DNA of 64,000 bases from Liolophura sinensis (taxonomy: Eukaryota > Mollusca > Polyplacophora > Chitonida > Chitonidae): the NCBI RefSeq assembly GCF_032854445.1, contig NC_088306.1:28803764-28867763 (forward strand). Direction: 5' to 3'. The notes beneath the pieces are model-generated. The model did not search any database. It was not told where the DNA came from and saw nothing but the letters and a program-made list of their open reading frames with translations. The position numbers were made by a program, and so were the translations under genes. Below are positions 1 to 12,159 of the stretch, piece after piece (position 1 is the first letter of the stretch; each line of letters starts with the position of its first letter).

Positions 1-146
1 GAATTAGTTAAAACAAAATGGAGTGAAGGTACTTAGAATACCTATTTCTCCAGTTGTGCATGTGTCACCCGGAAAAGATACGAGACTGGGAAAAACTGAT
101 GTTGGTTTCCTGCTTTCGGCCTCCATCGAGGGCACATGACATATCG

Positions 147-220
147 CCAATCGATGTCGCGAAACAGGCATTCGTATGCCAGTCGTCAACCAAATGGACC
201 ATGACCAATAGGTATCAAAG
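147..220 (-). repeat. Block B core motif, copy 1
   Basis: This reverse-strand copy of a ~45-bp conserved motif contains the core GTATACGAATG-like sequence followed by CTGTTTCG. The same motif recurs near 2,330, 4,540, 10,230, 14,160, 20,150 and 22,400. The flanks here match the middle copy of element A at 14,125-14,230. Confidence 0.6.
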
Positions 221-467
221 TGTTCACATATTCTGCGATCTATCCGCAATTGCCTACACTCTAAAGTTATTCCAATGTTCTCGCAATCATTCGCGACCAG
301 TAACGACATCCAGTGACAAACATTGAAACCTACAAGTGTGTGAAAGACTATGCACGCTTTTATAAAATGTATACCTGACGTAGGACTTGTACCCTCAGTT
401 ACCCTTTACGTGGGAGAAAAGTTTAAGGCGTTTGCTGAGGTCTATAAATGCTTGAACGTGATTTCCC

Positions 468-712
468 GCAGACCACAAGAACGTGATTTCACCCCTCACC
501 ACGAGAACGTGATTTCCCCCAGACCACGAGAACGTGATTTCCCGCAGGCCACGAGAACGTGATTTCATCCCTCACCACGAGAACGTGATTTCCCCCAGAC
601 CACGAGCACGTGATTTCACCCCTAACCACGAGAACGTCATTTCCCCCAGACCGCGAGAACATGATTTCCCCCAGACAGCGAGAACGTGATTTCCCTCAGA
701 CCACGAGAACCT
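468..712 (+). repeat. 25/26-bp minisatellite inside element A 5' region
   Basis: About nine to ten tandem units share the core gaacgtgatttcccccagac. Two unit variants alternate, one with 'ccccagaccacga' and one with 'acccctcaccacga'. The equivalent site in the middle copy (13,806-13,856) has only about two units, and the right copy lacks the segment. Confidence 0.85.
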
Positions 713-2211
713 AAACAAATATATAAACCAAATACTGTTGACTTAGCAGTAAGACACTAACCAGTGATCGTAACCTCATTGTCTTTGGTATGTTTTACAG
801 GCTCTCATGGGCGGCTTTAAAACATGTAATTAGAGCACATTGGCTTACTTCTATCACCGTTTCCTGTCCTTGTTGTTCGCATTTTGAAGTTTGTAGCGCA
901 AAAGTGGTTTTGCATGTCTTCCCTATGAGGGGACTCGTTCACTCCGTTTATGCTCCCTCTCCACGAGGTGGATAACAGTCAGCTAACCAGTTGACTCCTC
1001 ACCCGTCATCAAGAGAAACACAAAACAAAAACTCCAGAATGTTGTATTTACATTTCCCAGTATTTTCTAGATTCTTTTTTTTTAAGATGAGCGCATGAAG
1101 TAGCATGGTGTGCGTGGTAAAAGCTGTAACAGAGGATAAGGGAATGACACAATAGCGCGTCAATCACCGGGAAAATAATATGTAAGAGTAGGCTTAACTA
1201 CACAACTGCACGTTTTGTCTGCACGAGTAGTTTCCCTTGTTTCTTATAAACTGTGCATAACGTCTATGACAACAATTACTGTTGCATTTAAAATAATTGG
1301 CATTATTTCTCGACATACATTTGACATAAACACCTATGAAATATAAACAATAGGCTTAATGAAGAACCACTGGGCTATATGAACAAAAATGATGGCATTG
1401 CTGAAAGTAATTCACGGGATAAAATAATCACTGTGCGAAGCACGTGCGAATCGCTTACGGAACTTTGCACAATGAAATAACAAACAAGACATTACCTTAT
1501 ATACTTTAGAGAAACTTGAAATTCAACTAACGTCACAATGTACAGTTTAGCTACAAGTACTCACGTTGTGGGTTGCTGCGGGGACAGGATTGAGCGTTTA
1601 AGGCGACTGTTCTACTGGTGTGGACGAATCAAGTGCTCAGTGATGGGCTGACGAGAGTACCTCCATAGCTGGGGAGCGTCAGCAAACATGTACACATAGA
1701 AAAGTGTTCAGAACTGTAATGCGTTACAGAAGACGCTCGGGTATGTATATTCCTCCTTCTCTCCTCAGCTTGTGTGGTAGGGCTTGGATGACAGCCTCTC
1801 CCGTCCCCTTGCTTGGGAACTACTATAAAGGGCAGGGGGTTAACCTATGGGCCACTTTGGATTGAGGATTGCATGTCCTCTAGAGACACATTAGAGACAG
1901 AGATAATCTAAGATTATCGTCACTAAACAGGTATCTGAACAGTATATACTATAGAGACCTTTGTGTTTAGGGGCACTTCATTACGTTTTATTACCAGCAG
2001 CATGAAGTGAAACGCCCTTTCAATTAGACTCAAATCAAGAACATTTAAATATGCCCTTCACTTAAGTGCATCAGATGGTACTCCTGCGTTTCACTTGGCC
2101 CAACCCTCTTGTTATGACTGTTTGTACAAGGAATGGGATGAATACATTTCGGTTTGTTGAAAAATTTAGGCTTTCCAATTTCCAACATAGATGCTCAGTG
2201 TTCCATATGGA

Positions 2212-2325
2212 TGTAAGGGTATACGTGAGTATGTATGGGTTTACGTGAGTATATAAAGCTTAAGGTGAGTATGTAAGGGTTAACGTGAGTATGTAAAGGC
2301 TAACGTGAGTATGTAAGTATGTATG
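2212..2325 (+). repeat. 20-bp minisatellite (left copy)
   Basis: Five to six units of a 20-bp sequence of the type gtaagggttaacgtgagtat. The mirror-image array is at 22,437-22,548 in the right copy, so it predates the split of the two copies. Confidence 0.85.
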
Positions 2326-2329
2326 CGTC

Positions 2330-2580
2330 GAAACAGACATTCGTATACTAGCCGTCAACCAATAAGGGCGTTCCAGGTCAATAATTGCAAGGCCAATTCC
2401 TCAAAACAACGTATAGCACAAACCACGAAAGAAGTAAGAAAGCATATAAAATACGAAAATAGGACGGAATCACGCAAAGAGAAGCAGTCATCAGTTTTTT
2501 AATAACTTTGGAAAGACGCATGGTATGTTCCAGGCGACTGAGTGAAATTCTATTCAAGTCGTGTACCATAATATAATATA
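2330..2580 (-). repeat. Block B, copy 2 (~250 bp)
   Basis: Reverse-strand copy of a ~250-bp block that ends in the shared ~45-bp motif. Counterpart of 22,190-22,440, and related to 10,000-10,250 and 4,535-4,740. Confidence 0.7.
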
Positions 2581-3028
2581 ACGGCATAGAAAGTGAAACC
2601 AGAGCAGGGACGACAGTGTCTCAGTTGCGCTTTAATTACAGTCAACCGAGATATGTATTTTGTTATTAACAACTGATGTTTATTATTACTGTCCATATAT
2701 TCAACGTGGCGATCTAATTCAACACAACGAATATGAAGGCCCTACCCCTGGGTGAACCGGAATTAGACACAATCATGAAACAGAGCGCTAGAGAGTTTGA
2801 ACGGTCTGTCGTTGTTTACTTACAAGAGAATTATATTCATTGTAAAACTTGGAGTAACGGTGTTTGATGGAATAACCTTGGTAACTACTTTTTGCAGTAA
2901 TAACTGGTGAGGCTGATTAAAATCGTCACATAACGCACAGGGTGTGTAATAATTCCTACAGGGCGAGATGTATACACCCTATATAGAGGAAACCCACTCA
3001 ATGAATAATACGTGATCTACTTCTGCAA

Positions 3029-3505
3029 GTGTGTTTTCAGATGCTCCAAAGTGCCCGGAGGCTGGTACGTGTGGGATGTTCTGTAACAGACATTCAACTT
3101 GACAGATCCTTCAGGGTATCCGATAAATCATCTGTTATCACTTGTGCATTATTAGCAATCACCTGTTCTGTGTGCTTTCTGCAGGAATATCGACCAATGA
3201 GGACACTGATTTTCTGTGATTCAGTATACCAGCTCTTGAGACAATTAGGAAGTTCTCTTGGTAAAACCGCTTCCCCTGTTATGTTGGAGTTGCTTATCAA
3301 TTCACTATATTCACGGGGAATTGACACTTGTTTGGACTGGGTTTCGATTCACGGCTGGTTAAATGAAAACGAGAATGTAGACAATGCTGCTAAACAAGCA
3401 CTGATATTCCATGACATTTCAGTTTCATACTTTTTGTCTTACAAGGAGGTGTTCGATGAAGCCAAATCCTACTTTGACTCACTCTGGCACGTTACATTGG
3501 GTTAA
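3029..3505 (+). pseudogene. RNase H domain relic of element A (left copy)
   Basis: A 158-codon open frame resembles the RNase H domain found near the C-terminus of some non-LTR retrotransposon polyproteins. The segment with CDSVYQLLRQ corresponds to the third acidic motif. The segment SIHGWLNENENVDNAAKQA corresponds to the WVPGHxGxxGNExAD signature and keeps the His and the final Asp. The expected Glu of the 'ELLAI' motif is replaced (ITCALLAI), which predicts loss of activity. The minus-strand copy at 21,187-21,723 keeps that Glu but has lost the His. The two copies have therefore decayed independently. The domain call rests on motif recognition. Confidence 0.65.
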
Positions 3506-4064
3506 AGTGATGATGGTCGATTCTTTTATTAGTATTAGCAGAAGACCGAAACATAGAAGTACACAACCTCCATATTGCTAATCTCCACGGCACTTTACAG
3601 TTTTTCTAACATTTCTAACACATTATCTGACGTATCTGTGCAGCCATGTATTTTCTTCTCTCTAATGCGCAGCTTTCATTTGAGAAACGGCTGATGCATG
3701 GTGGGAGCCAAACGTGGTTATGTTGGAAAAGACTTCAAAGACTACGACATCGGAGAGTTTTGTGAAAAAGGACAACAGTTTCTTTGATTATAATTGTTTT
3801 AGGTTGCTTAAAAATGAAAAAAAAGCCATTGTGTTTATAACTTCACACCAACAATCATCAGCGAAATGGTCGTTTTTAAATACGGGGTTTTGGTTTCAAG
3901 GTGGGGCCAGTTCATGTAGCAGCCGTTTACAATTAGACTTTCCATGATTCAGTTCACATTTTCCACCCAAGGTGTTGGCATATTTCACCACCAGGTGTAT
4001 AATACGTATCTGTTTTTAACGGTTTGGTAAGTGTAGCTCCACGACGATATGATGTTTTTTTAGA

Positions 4065-4200
4065 TTGATATCGGGCGTTCTAGCATCAAACCGGCGCCTT
4101 ATCAGAATAAATGGACATCCTACGGGACGATGTGAAATCTGCGGTGTGGATGAAACAGCAGAGAATTTTCTGTTGAGAAGCCTCGATATCACGTTGCTAG
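4065..4200 (+). pseudogene. C-terminal CxxC (zinc-knuckle-like) relic of element A ORF2
   Basis: The translation includes HPTGRCEICGVDETAENFLL. Many RNase H-bearing LINE polyproteins end with a comparable CxxC...E..HxLLxC motif (compare HCFACNQRFTVKHILLDC in the LINE at 60.85 kb). The His and last Cys are degraded. The counterpart on the minus strand is near 20,430-20,540. Confidence 0.5.
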
Positions 4201-4534
4201 AGCTCAAATGTAAGAAAAACTTAATCGTTTTGGCATTTTTCAGTACACTTTAAAAACTATTCTTTTTTCCTCGACAGAACCGACGTAAGGTGTTTAGTGA
4301 GTGTTTTTTTATTACCTAACTCAAGAAGATACTGATTGTCTTTGTTCTTTTAGGTTAACAGCTGTATGAAGTAAACTCTTTTGATGTATTACAAAGTTGT
4401 GTGCACCATACTTGTTTGCGCTTGGAAAACACCAAAAATTCATATTCACTCACTGACAACCATGTAAGTAATATTACAGTGAAGTATATCTAAGACTAAT
4501 ATAATATTAGTCTCAGAATATATGCTGAATCTAT

Positions 4535-4740
4535 GCGACCAAACATCCATTCGTATACCCGCCGTCAGTTTTTATGGACGTTCAGGGTCAAAAATCAGGA
4601 GGCCAATTCCCAGAACGACGTTTAAGACAAATTTTAATAAAAAATTACCAAAGAGCTTAGAAAGTATATAAAACACGAAAATATGACGGAAGCGGTCAAC
4701 AATTTTTAGTGGTGTAGGAAAGACGTGGTTAAAGTGCTTT
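4535..4740 (-). repeat. Block B, copy 3 (diverged)
   Basis: Diverged reverse-strand copy of block B. With the copy at 2,330-2,580 it brackets the RNase H relic. Counterpart of 19,970-20,190. Confidence 0.65.
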
Positions 4741-4875
4741 TATTTTAATAACAACTGCATTAGGTCACAGACCCCCATTACAACTTCCGTTTTTCGGAAA
4801 TGTAATTCTGTGTATTTTAGAGTGTAAAATCTTTCTTTCCTGCCAGCCTGCAATTTTTGGTGTACAGGTGCATGC

Positions 4876-5135
4876 TTGGTTTCAAAATGCTGGAAATTGC
4901 GTAAGCTTTGGGCAGGTATGAATTTTACTGATGAAAGTTTGAAATTCTGGGCGAGAGGACACAAGAAGATAGGTGGTGATGAGGCTGCGGGTGACGTCCC
5001 CTTGACGTTGCTAGGCACCCCTCCCAGCTGCCGGCATACAAAGGTCCAGATTTTGACGGTCAACCTATGTCAAGATGTTTATGACTTCTTTCTCTCAGGC
5101 TGGGCCAGGTATACACAAAAGTTTTTTGGCCACGG
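4876..5135 (+). other. 3' terminal region of element A with an ORF shared by both arms
   Basis: A short open frame here (for example KVQILTVNLCQDVY) is also open at 19,585-19,806 on the minus strand. Most differences between the two versions change amino acids, so I see no sign of selection on the protein. Similarity between the arms stops at about 5,135, which I take as the 3' boundary of the repeat. Confidence 0.45.
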
Positions 5136-6937
5136 AATGTTTGGGACTGGGCTACAACGCTAAACGTTAACATTGTGGCTTATGGAAAATAAATGGGGGT
5201 CTGCGGCCATTACTTTATAGCGCTGACGTCATTTTGTTAAACTACTCATACCAGGAACCGGCCTTAGCCAGACCTACTCGCTTCTCATGGCACATAGATT
5301 TGCCTGACAGTATTATTCTATTATGAGTCTATTCTGGTTTATACAACGTTCAATGTTATTGTTGTGTAACAGGCAAGTCTAGCGACAAAACAATTTCACT
5401 CACTGAAAGCAGTTAAAGATTTTGAGATTTGCTAAAGATGGATGTCAGCGTGAACTTTTGTGAAAACAGCTAGTAAAATACCAGGCCATACACCAGCAGG
5501 GTTTTCATTTCAAGCCGGTAGCCGGCTGTGCTCCGGCGGCTATTTTTTCCCACAACGCCGGCTACTACCATCTTATCAAGCTTATCCACATCAACTTGAA
5601 GTTGTAAAGTGCCCTTAATTGCGAATGAACAACTCGGTGTCATTTCAAATTTGGTCTGGTTTCAGCTGGTGCAAGAGATCACTGTTTGTACCGCTGACCT
5701 AGTATGACAATCTGTAACTCCAGCATTTGCCTGTGACCTCTCTGAGCACCGTAAAGTTTAGAAAATGTTGTACTTTGTGGTATGCAGTGCCCATTTCCGA
5801 CGATGACTTGTCCTGTCGCGCCCCACAGCTTCGCGGGAAATTTGAACCATATGTTTCTATCAGCCAAACCGATTAGCTTTATCCGACAAACAAAACACCC
5901 AAGATGAAGTCATGAGTCAATAAACACTTCTTCGCTTCGGTTTTGTGAGCAAAGGACAAGATTTGTATGTTTTAGTATCTTGTTACAAAATAGATGGAAT
6001 GACCGACAGAAATGAATTTTGGATATCTACTCGAACCAAAGGTTCTAGTATTTACATACAGGTTTTCATGTACAACAATACATGTATGTAAACTCAAAAT
6101 AATGCTCTCCAACGACGAATAAGGTTTTAAACTCCTCGAATATAAAGCTCATATATTATCATTTTTGTGTTTTATCAAGTATCTTTCAAGTATCACCTAA
6201 GAACATTTTAATGCTTTTGCAAATTTATTACATCGAGATCCTCCGTTCCATATAAACTAATTGGACAAAATACTGATCTCTTTAAAAATTACATCTGGAG
6301 GGTTTGGGAGTGAGGTAAAGAGCGACATAAGGAATGCAATAGATTGGATTATAGCTATTTATCCTAATAAATATAAATTTCTTGTCGTCCATTTCTGTAA
6401 CTTTCTTTTCAATTTTTTAGGTCTTGTTAAATAGTTTATTTTACACATACTGTAAACATCTGTGAATGAAAACTTTATTTCTATTCTGTTGAAATCTAAT
6501 GCCCCATGTAATGTTATATGTTGACAGTGCTTCATTTGTGAAACAAAGGGGCATCACAGTAAAGCAGGTATCGGCAGGTTATAAGAAGCAAAAAAGAGAT
6601 GCACTGGCAGTTTGGGATACTTTTTGGTATTTTTCCGTCAGTATGGAATACTACGGATATGCATGTGTGATAAACTTTACAAGTCATATGGGGCTCTGGA
6701 AGCAAAACAAAAACGTTTGATACTGTATGCACTTAAGTACGAAGTGTATGTGCGGCTAAGATACAAATTTCATACTTGATATTATAGGTCAAATATTGAT
6801 AGAGTGTTCAATATAACATTATTATGGTGTAAGTAACACTCTCAAGAAGAAGCAGTGCTCCTCAAGTGACAAATTCTGGTTGGAATGACACATCTAACAG
6901 TGTTACATTTGGAGCAAGTAACATAAGGAGCAAATGC
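5136..6937. other. No gene recognised
   Basis: AT-rich sequence with only short chance frames. There is a small GC-rich patch rich in 'gccggct' near 5,515-5,570. No domain, splice-consistent exon or tandem array was seen. Confidence 0.5.
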
Positions 6938-7062
6938 GTCATGTTTTCCCGCGGGCTATGCCCGGTTTCCTCCCACCTTATTGCTGGCCGCCGTCGTATA
7001 ATTGAAATATTCTTGAGTACAGCGTAAAACAACAATCAAATAAATAAATAAATAAAACATGT
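6938..7062 (+). mobile_element. SINE-M, 3' fragment
   Basis: Contains the core 'gcccggtttcctcccacc', the 'gctggccgccgtcgtat' stretch and an (aaat)n tail, without the tRNA-like head. A more complete copy follows 45 bp downstream. Confidence 0.85.
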
Positions 7063-7105
7063 CATATTTTGTGTAAGCTACACATCTAAATATTGATTAT
7101 TACAG

Positions 7106-7395
7106 CGGGGCTGCCATGGGCCAGTTACTTAGCGCGATAGCGCAGCGTAATGACCCAGGAGCCTCTCACCAATGCGGTCGCTGTGAGTTCAAGTCCAGCT
7201 CATGATGGCCTCCTCTCCGGCCGTGCGTGGGAAGGTTTTTTCCAGCAACCTGCGGGTGGTCGTGGGTTTCCCCCAGGCTCTGCCCAGCTCCCTTCCACCA
7301 TAATGCTGGCCGCCGTCGTATAAGTGAAGTATTCTTGAGTACAGCGTAAAGCACCAATCAAAAAAATAAATATATAAATAAATAATGAATAAAAT
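7106..7395 (+). mobile_element. SINE-M, near full length
   Basis: A tRNA-like head with A-box-like and B-box-like (gagttcaagtcc) sequences is followed by the conserved central domain and an (aaata)n tail. I recall such elements as molluscan Meta-type SINEs. It lies directly downstream of the 3' end of the YqaJ relic. Confidence 0.85.
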
Positions 7396-7403
7396 TATGA
7401 CAG

Positions 7404-8775
7404 CTAATTACGGTCACGATGATGCGGAAGACAGAAATGAGAGTAAAACACGTCTAGTTTGTATTTCATATCAGCCCACATACCAGGATCAAAGTATATC
7501 CTCTCTAAATGAGAATCATTCTCACAAACAAAAAATAAAGCACACCATTTTATCCCTGTCAAAGCCATTTTTCCCATAATTTGAAAATGGTACTGATGGG
7601 ATTTTCTCAGCTTAAGAGACTGATTAGTTAAGTGTAAATATTGCAGATCTGATACAAACTCAACAGCAGATCGGCATTTTATTTCTGGCAAACCAAATTC
7701 TGGACAATCAATTGTATCACATACCTTTCTGTCAGGAGACGTACTAAGGTGGTGACAGGATGGATTATTGATAACAAAACCACTTAAGTAAACATTGTTA
7801 CTAGTTTTCAAAACATATGAGTCTGCAGCTCACTTTTCATGTAATAGTTTTATTTGTTTATTTATGCAGTTGCTCTGCGAGTTTTACATGATCACCCTTT
7901 CTAGAACAAATACTTTGAAAATTGGAAGAAGTTATTCTCTTTCACGCAATTCGTGCCACTCTGAGCTGGAAGGACTGACCTTTCTTGTCATTCTCAATGT
8001 CTGATGAAACTTCTGTAGAAACGGACAGGCTATCATATATATATCTAGCTGACCTCTGGGTGATACAAAACGTATGTTGCACTCATCTACAGGCATAGGA
8101 TAATCTGGAACATATGTAACATAAGGATTATTAAATGTAATGTCCTGTGATATATCTGAAATAACAGGCTGCTGATAAGACAAAACAAATCCTTTTGGAA
8201 CAGGAATGACAGCACTGTTGACCATGGTTAAATTAAAGTTTGATATACAAGATCTAATTTGATCTTTTGAATTGGCATCTGACAAATTTCTTGGCAAAGT
8301 AGATATGAATTCTGTAGTATGCAAAGGGGAAGACACTAGGTTGAAAAGGGTAGAGCTAATGCCTGTAACTTGTCGCTTAACTTGAACAGGCTTTTCTAAA
8401 TTCTTATTTGCTATAGGCGTATTAATCTCCTGTATCTTTATGTCGATGACTTTCTTTGTTTTAACCTCATGTGTCCTGCTTGTTAAGTGCCACTTCTGAG
8501 GCATGGATGTCTTAGATACAATGGCCGGCAGAGCCTTAAACACGCACGTGCTGTAATGGCGAAGTAAATATGGAAGCCCAAGAATATGATTGTATTCGCC
8601 TTCACCAGCTACACAAGTGCACCGCTGTCCACTGAAAGTAATGACTGCATCAGAATTCGAAATGGAGATATGTAAAAGATATGCAGGTTGATTTTTCGCA
8701 TTGATCGATAACACCTTACACGAACATCACATCCATTAGAAGATATCTTCACCGAAAGAAAGACAATAAAGTAAA
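7404..8775 (-). pseudogene. SWIM-type zinc finger + YqaJ-like nuclease, frameshifted
   Basis: On the minus strand, an N-terminal part carries a SWIM-like motif (CTCVAGEGEYNHILGLPYLL). The canonical pattern is CxC...CxH, and the third Cys is Tyr here. About 170 codons later comes a YqaJ/viral-recombinase-type nuclease: SPDRKVCD, GLPEIKC and HQYHFQIMGKMALTG, then LERIYFDPGMW. The presumed metal-binding Asp and the Glu-x-Lys are present. Frames break near 8,715 (an in-phase extension reads SSNGCDVRVRCYRSMRK) and near 7,950, with further stops at about 7,820-7,900, so no intact protein is made. SWIM-YqaJ proteins are, to my knowledge, expanded in cnidarian and molluscan genomes and suspected to be mobile-element passengers. 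In this window the relic lies among pieces of element A on the same strand. The domain call is firm; the link to element A is inference. Confidence 0.75.
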
Positions 8776-9824
8776 ATTTTTAGTAGTGCCTGTGGATATT
8801 TATTTCTACTGTTGAGCAGTGACGAATGGTGTCAGCTGTTACTTAGTAAACGCTTGGCTTCTATGCCTATGAAAACAAACAATAAAGGACCAAATAGAAA
8901 TGGGTTTAAATACATGTTTAATACTGTGGCAGTAGTTAAATGCTACTAAAATTGTCCGACGAATACACAGATATTCCACATTAGATTCAAGGACTTTAAA
9001 TCTTGGGAAAATCAGCAAAACATACATGGGCCGAAAAATGAGCTTCGTGTAAAATTATGATTAGTGAAATAAATAAAATTTAACTAAATAAAACGGGTAC
9101 GTTTAACATCATGGACGACAAAATTGTCGTATCCTCTTTTCGACTGCTGCCTGGGAATCTTTCAAGAAACGACCCATGCTTCGATATTGATGCCTTTTAT
9201 AAAAGGAAGGTGTTTTAAACTAGTTCTCCACGTCGATTTCGATGGACCGCTGCCGTGTCTCATCATAATGAGAAAGTTGTAGAATATAATATGACTGAAT
9301 TTAACCGCGCGATGAAACTTTAGGAAATAGCGAAAACCGGAAGTGGCCGAGCCTCGCTTGCGCATGGCCGCCGCGTGAGAAAGGTTTATTTACATTTGTG
9401 CATTTTCCTTTCTGCTGGCCATTAAACTAATAGGTACAGATGGTACAATGTAAGCGGTTAGGTGGATGGGTGGCGCAAATAACGGTGTTAAGGGCGAAAC
9501 CGCGCTGTTCAGGGGATTACACGGTGTTCACTGCAAACTACTTTGTTGAGGGTGAAAACCATGGTGTTAAGGGTAATTCACCGACCTTTACACCATTCTT
9601 TCATTCATTCACGCATTTATTCACGTTCTACAGGCAGGCATGCAGGCAAACAGACAGGTTTATAGGCACAGAGAGGAACACTTGCGTGTCTCACTTTCGC
9701 TGGCTCCATCACTAACCAGTAGTTCACTTTCCTTGTCATTACTTTGCTGCATGTCAGTGTCTTCTGCCTGTATAACATGAAAACGTTCTTGAATTGGGAA
9801 AAGCCATCAGATGTTAGTTTGCGT
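8776..9824. other. No gene recognised
   Basis: Short, unconvincing frames on both strands. A CpG-containing patch lies near 9,340-9,380. Nothing matches a family I know. Confidence 0.5.
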
Positions 9825-9972
9825 GTCTGTAGGAATACTCCCTCCAGTTCTGATGTCTGTAGGTTTACTCCCTCCAGTTCTGATGTCTGTAGGTTTACTC
9901 CCCCCAATTCTGATGTCTCTGGGCCTACTCCTTCCAGTTCTGATGTCTGTAGACCTATTCCCTTCAATTTCG
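9825..9972 (+). repeat. 30-bp minisatellite, about five units
   Basis: Units of the type ctccctccagttctgatgtc with a 30-bp period. Because 30 is a multiple of three, the array is open in several frames; I see no reason to call it coding. Confidence 0.85.
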
Positions 9973-9999
9973 TTATTGACAGCTGATAGTCTAGCGTGG

Positions 10000-10250
10000 T
10001 ACGAGATTAGAATACTGATTTCACTCAGTCGCCTTCAACATATCTTGCGTGTTTCCAACATCATTGAAAACTGTTGACTGCCTCTCTTTGCATGATTTCG
10101 TCCTATTTTCGAACTTTATATACTTTATAGTTTATAGTTAGCTCTTTGGTGGTCGGTGTTACACGTCGTTGTGGGGATTGGCCTTGCGATTATTGACCTC
10201 AGACGTCCATTTTGGTTGACAGCTTGTATACGAATGTCTGTTTCGACGCA
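10000..10250 (+). repeat. Block B, copy 4
   Basis: Forward copy of block B ending with the conserved ~45-bp motif. It is similar throughout to 22,190-22,440, including the shared 'tttcactcagtcgcct' near its start. It may mark the 3' side of the middle copy of element A. Confidence 0.7.
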
Positions 10251-10591
10251 TAGATGTATGAATGAAATATTTCATCGGGTTGCTTCTGTGATTGTATGCA
10301 GCAATCAATATGCAATGAAGTATGTAGACTAAGGATAATATGAAGGTAGCTCGGGGCACATTCTGCCTAAATGATAACATGGCATGAAGGCTAAACCATT
10401 CCCGCGTAAAGCTCTCCTTTATCCACAAGTCATTGCAAGGGGATACCATTTAGTTGAAAATTGGTTATTTCGGAGCTGTTCCCTAAGGCTACAATAGTCT
10501 AGTAAATGCATAAATTACACAGAAAACACATTTGTTTGCCTACCATATGGGCCATTTGCGCATACGAACCGATGCGCACTCGAAGCTGCTG

Positions 10592-10867
10592 GGGGCCTCC
10601 GTGGCTCAGTCGGTTAGCGCGCTAGCGCAGCGTAATGACCCAGAAGCCTCTCACCAATGCGGTCGCTGTGAGTTCAAGACCAGCTCATGCTGGCTTCCTC
10701 TACGGCCGTACGTGGGAAGGTCTGCCAGCAACCTGCGGATGGTCGTGGGTTTCCCCCGGGCTCTGCCCGGTTTCCACCCACCATAATGCTGGCCGCCGTC
10801 GTATAAGTGAAATATTCTTGAGTACAGCGTAAAACACCAATCAAAAAAAAAAAAAAAAAAAAAAATT
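10592..10867 (+). mobile_element. SINE-M, full length with target-site duplication
   Basis: Complete head, central domain and poly(A) tail. It is flanked by the 10-bp direct repeat gaagctgctg at 10,582-10,591 and 10,868-10,877. This is the cleanest SINE-M insertion in the window. Confidence 0.92.
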
Positions 10868-10877
10868 GAAGCTGCTG

Positions 10878-11461
10878 TCTGGCTAAACTGGTCATTGTTG
10901 AAATAAAAAAGCGCATAAATAGCTTAAATCTGGAGTCTAACTTTCCACTGCCATTGCAATTAACATGGAAGCCCGAGAAGGTTAAACATCAGTAGTAAAG
11001 TTGGTTTTCCACCCATGATGGAAGTTCTACAAGAAGAAATATCAACATAAGCTTTTATTTCAGAGGGGTTACATTTTAAGTCAAATGACATAAATAGAGA
11101 CTTTAGTATATTTGTTTATACATTTTTTATTCTTTATAAACCTCTATAACATTCACGAATGTTATCATTGATGCCATTAAGGTCAAGTTTTAGCCTTCAA
11201 CACCAGTGGCTGGGATGTGCCAGCGATCTATGACGAGTAACGAACGAACATTTCGTCACCAAGGCCACGTGGACAGGGGCCCAGGAAGATCCTGTCCCTT
11301 ACGGAAGTTGTAGCATACGTATATATTTATATACATATCTATCGGCAGGTTCAGAATATACAAAGTGCCACATGTAAGCGAACACCGTTAACCCAGCATT
11401 GATCTAAATGTTGCCTGACGCCATGTTACAGGAATTTTTCGCTTATGCAAAAAAGCAAGCC
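10878..11461. other. No gene recognised
   Basis: AT-rich with no open frame or repeat that I can assign. Confidence 0.45.
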
Positions 11462-11954
11462 CTATGGGTCAGGAAGCAGTCTTTGGTGAGGTGCCTGTTG
11501 ACGTTCTGTTACCAACAGACATAGGAATGTCTTCAATAAGCCTTTAACTGTGAGAATCACAAAACCTCTCCAACTTCCCTCCACTGACTTCATAACTAGT
11601 CTCGGTAACCTTGTTAATATTACCGACAGGGGACAATTCCTCCTGAAATTGGGAATCAGAATAACCACAATTACTATCAAGTACAAAAGTGAGGCAATGT
11701 CCTTCCATACTGACATTCACAATACAGTGTTTTCTAAACTGATTGCCAACATAGTTGTGAGCCCGAAATGCGTCGTCTCTTTCCGTGCTTATAATATTTT
11801 CATCGACCTGTGCAACAATGTTACCACCGCTCGACACATTCGGGTCGGTCTGAAAACTGCAAACATAACTAGAAAATGTAGACTTCATATACTCTGGCAC
11901 AAGATTTCTGCTGCCGGCTTTCAAGAATGATTGAATATAGTAATTTGGTAGCAC
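11462..11954 (-). pseudogene. Unassigned ORF, weakly retropepsin-like
   Basis: A 136-codon minus-strand frame contains KHCIVNVSMEGHCLTFVLDS followed by NCGYSD. The spacing recalls a retroviral-type aspartic protease (V.V.G....LDTGA..S), but the D-T/S-G triad is not intact. The frame breaks near 11,545 and appears to continue as DIPMSVGNR in another frame. It lies just downstream, on the same strand, of the ORF1-like sequence at 12,160-12,389, so it may belong to the middle copy of element A or to another retroelement. I do not recognise it securely. Confidence 0.3.
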
Positions 11955-11990
11955 AATTTGGCCAAACAGTCACATTCTGCATGCGATTTC

Positions 11991-12133
11991 TTAATATTTT
12001 TGTCCGCAGATGGTGCGGACATTGGACCCTAATATAAGCGCTGCGTGGGACGGTAGCATTACATTGATTTCGTTGATAGGTCGGACAAAACCAAACATAG
12101 CCTTTTTCGTCTTTCTGTGCCGACTTCTAATCT
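11991..12133 (-). pseudogene. Short minus-strand frame, unknown
   Basis: About 45 codons ending in a stop, containing KAMFGFVRPINEINVMLPSH. It sits between the ORF1-like frame and the protease-like frame. No family recognised; the only reason to list it is its position in a run of minus-strand frames. Confidence 0.25.
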
Positions 12134-12159
12134 TCCTTCCTGATACCGGAGTTAGCAGT

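Larger units (their letters stand above)
1..5135 (+). mobile_element. Element A, left copy (internally deleted, + strand)
   Basis: This stretch is the reverse complement of two separated parts of the right copy. Bases 1-1,895 pair with about 27,720-26,520, and 1,905-5,135 pair with about 22,846-19,573. The 3.7 kb that lies between those parts on the right is missing here. Identity is high in places: a hand alignment of 2,395-2,505 with 22,372-22,262 shows one mismatch. The copy runs off the left edge; by comparison with the right copy about 410 bases of its 5' end lie outside the window. It retains the long 5' region, a 26-bp minisatellite, an RNase H relic and a C-terminal CxxC motif, but no ORF1, endonuclease or reverse transcriptase. 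The non-LTR assignment is inferred from the right copy. Confidence 0.7.

Noticed and set aside
10605-10690. tRNA gene at SINE heads (also 7,115, 19,050, 32,200, 43,130, 54,548)
   Set aside because: A-box and B-box sequences are present, but they are continuous with SINE bodies and cannot form a complete cloverleaf with an acceptor stem.
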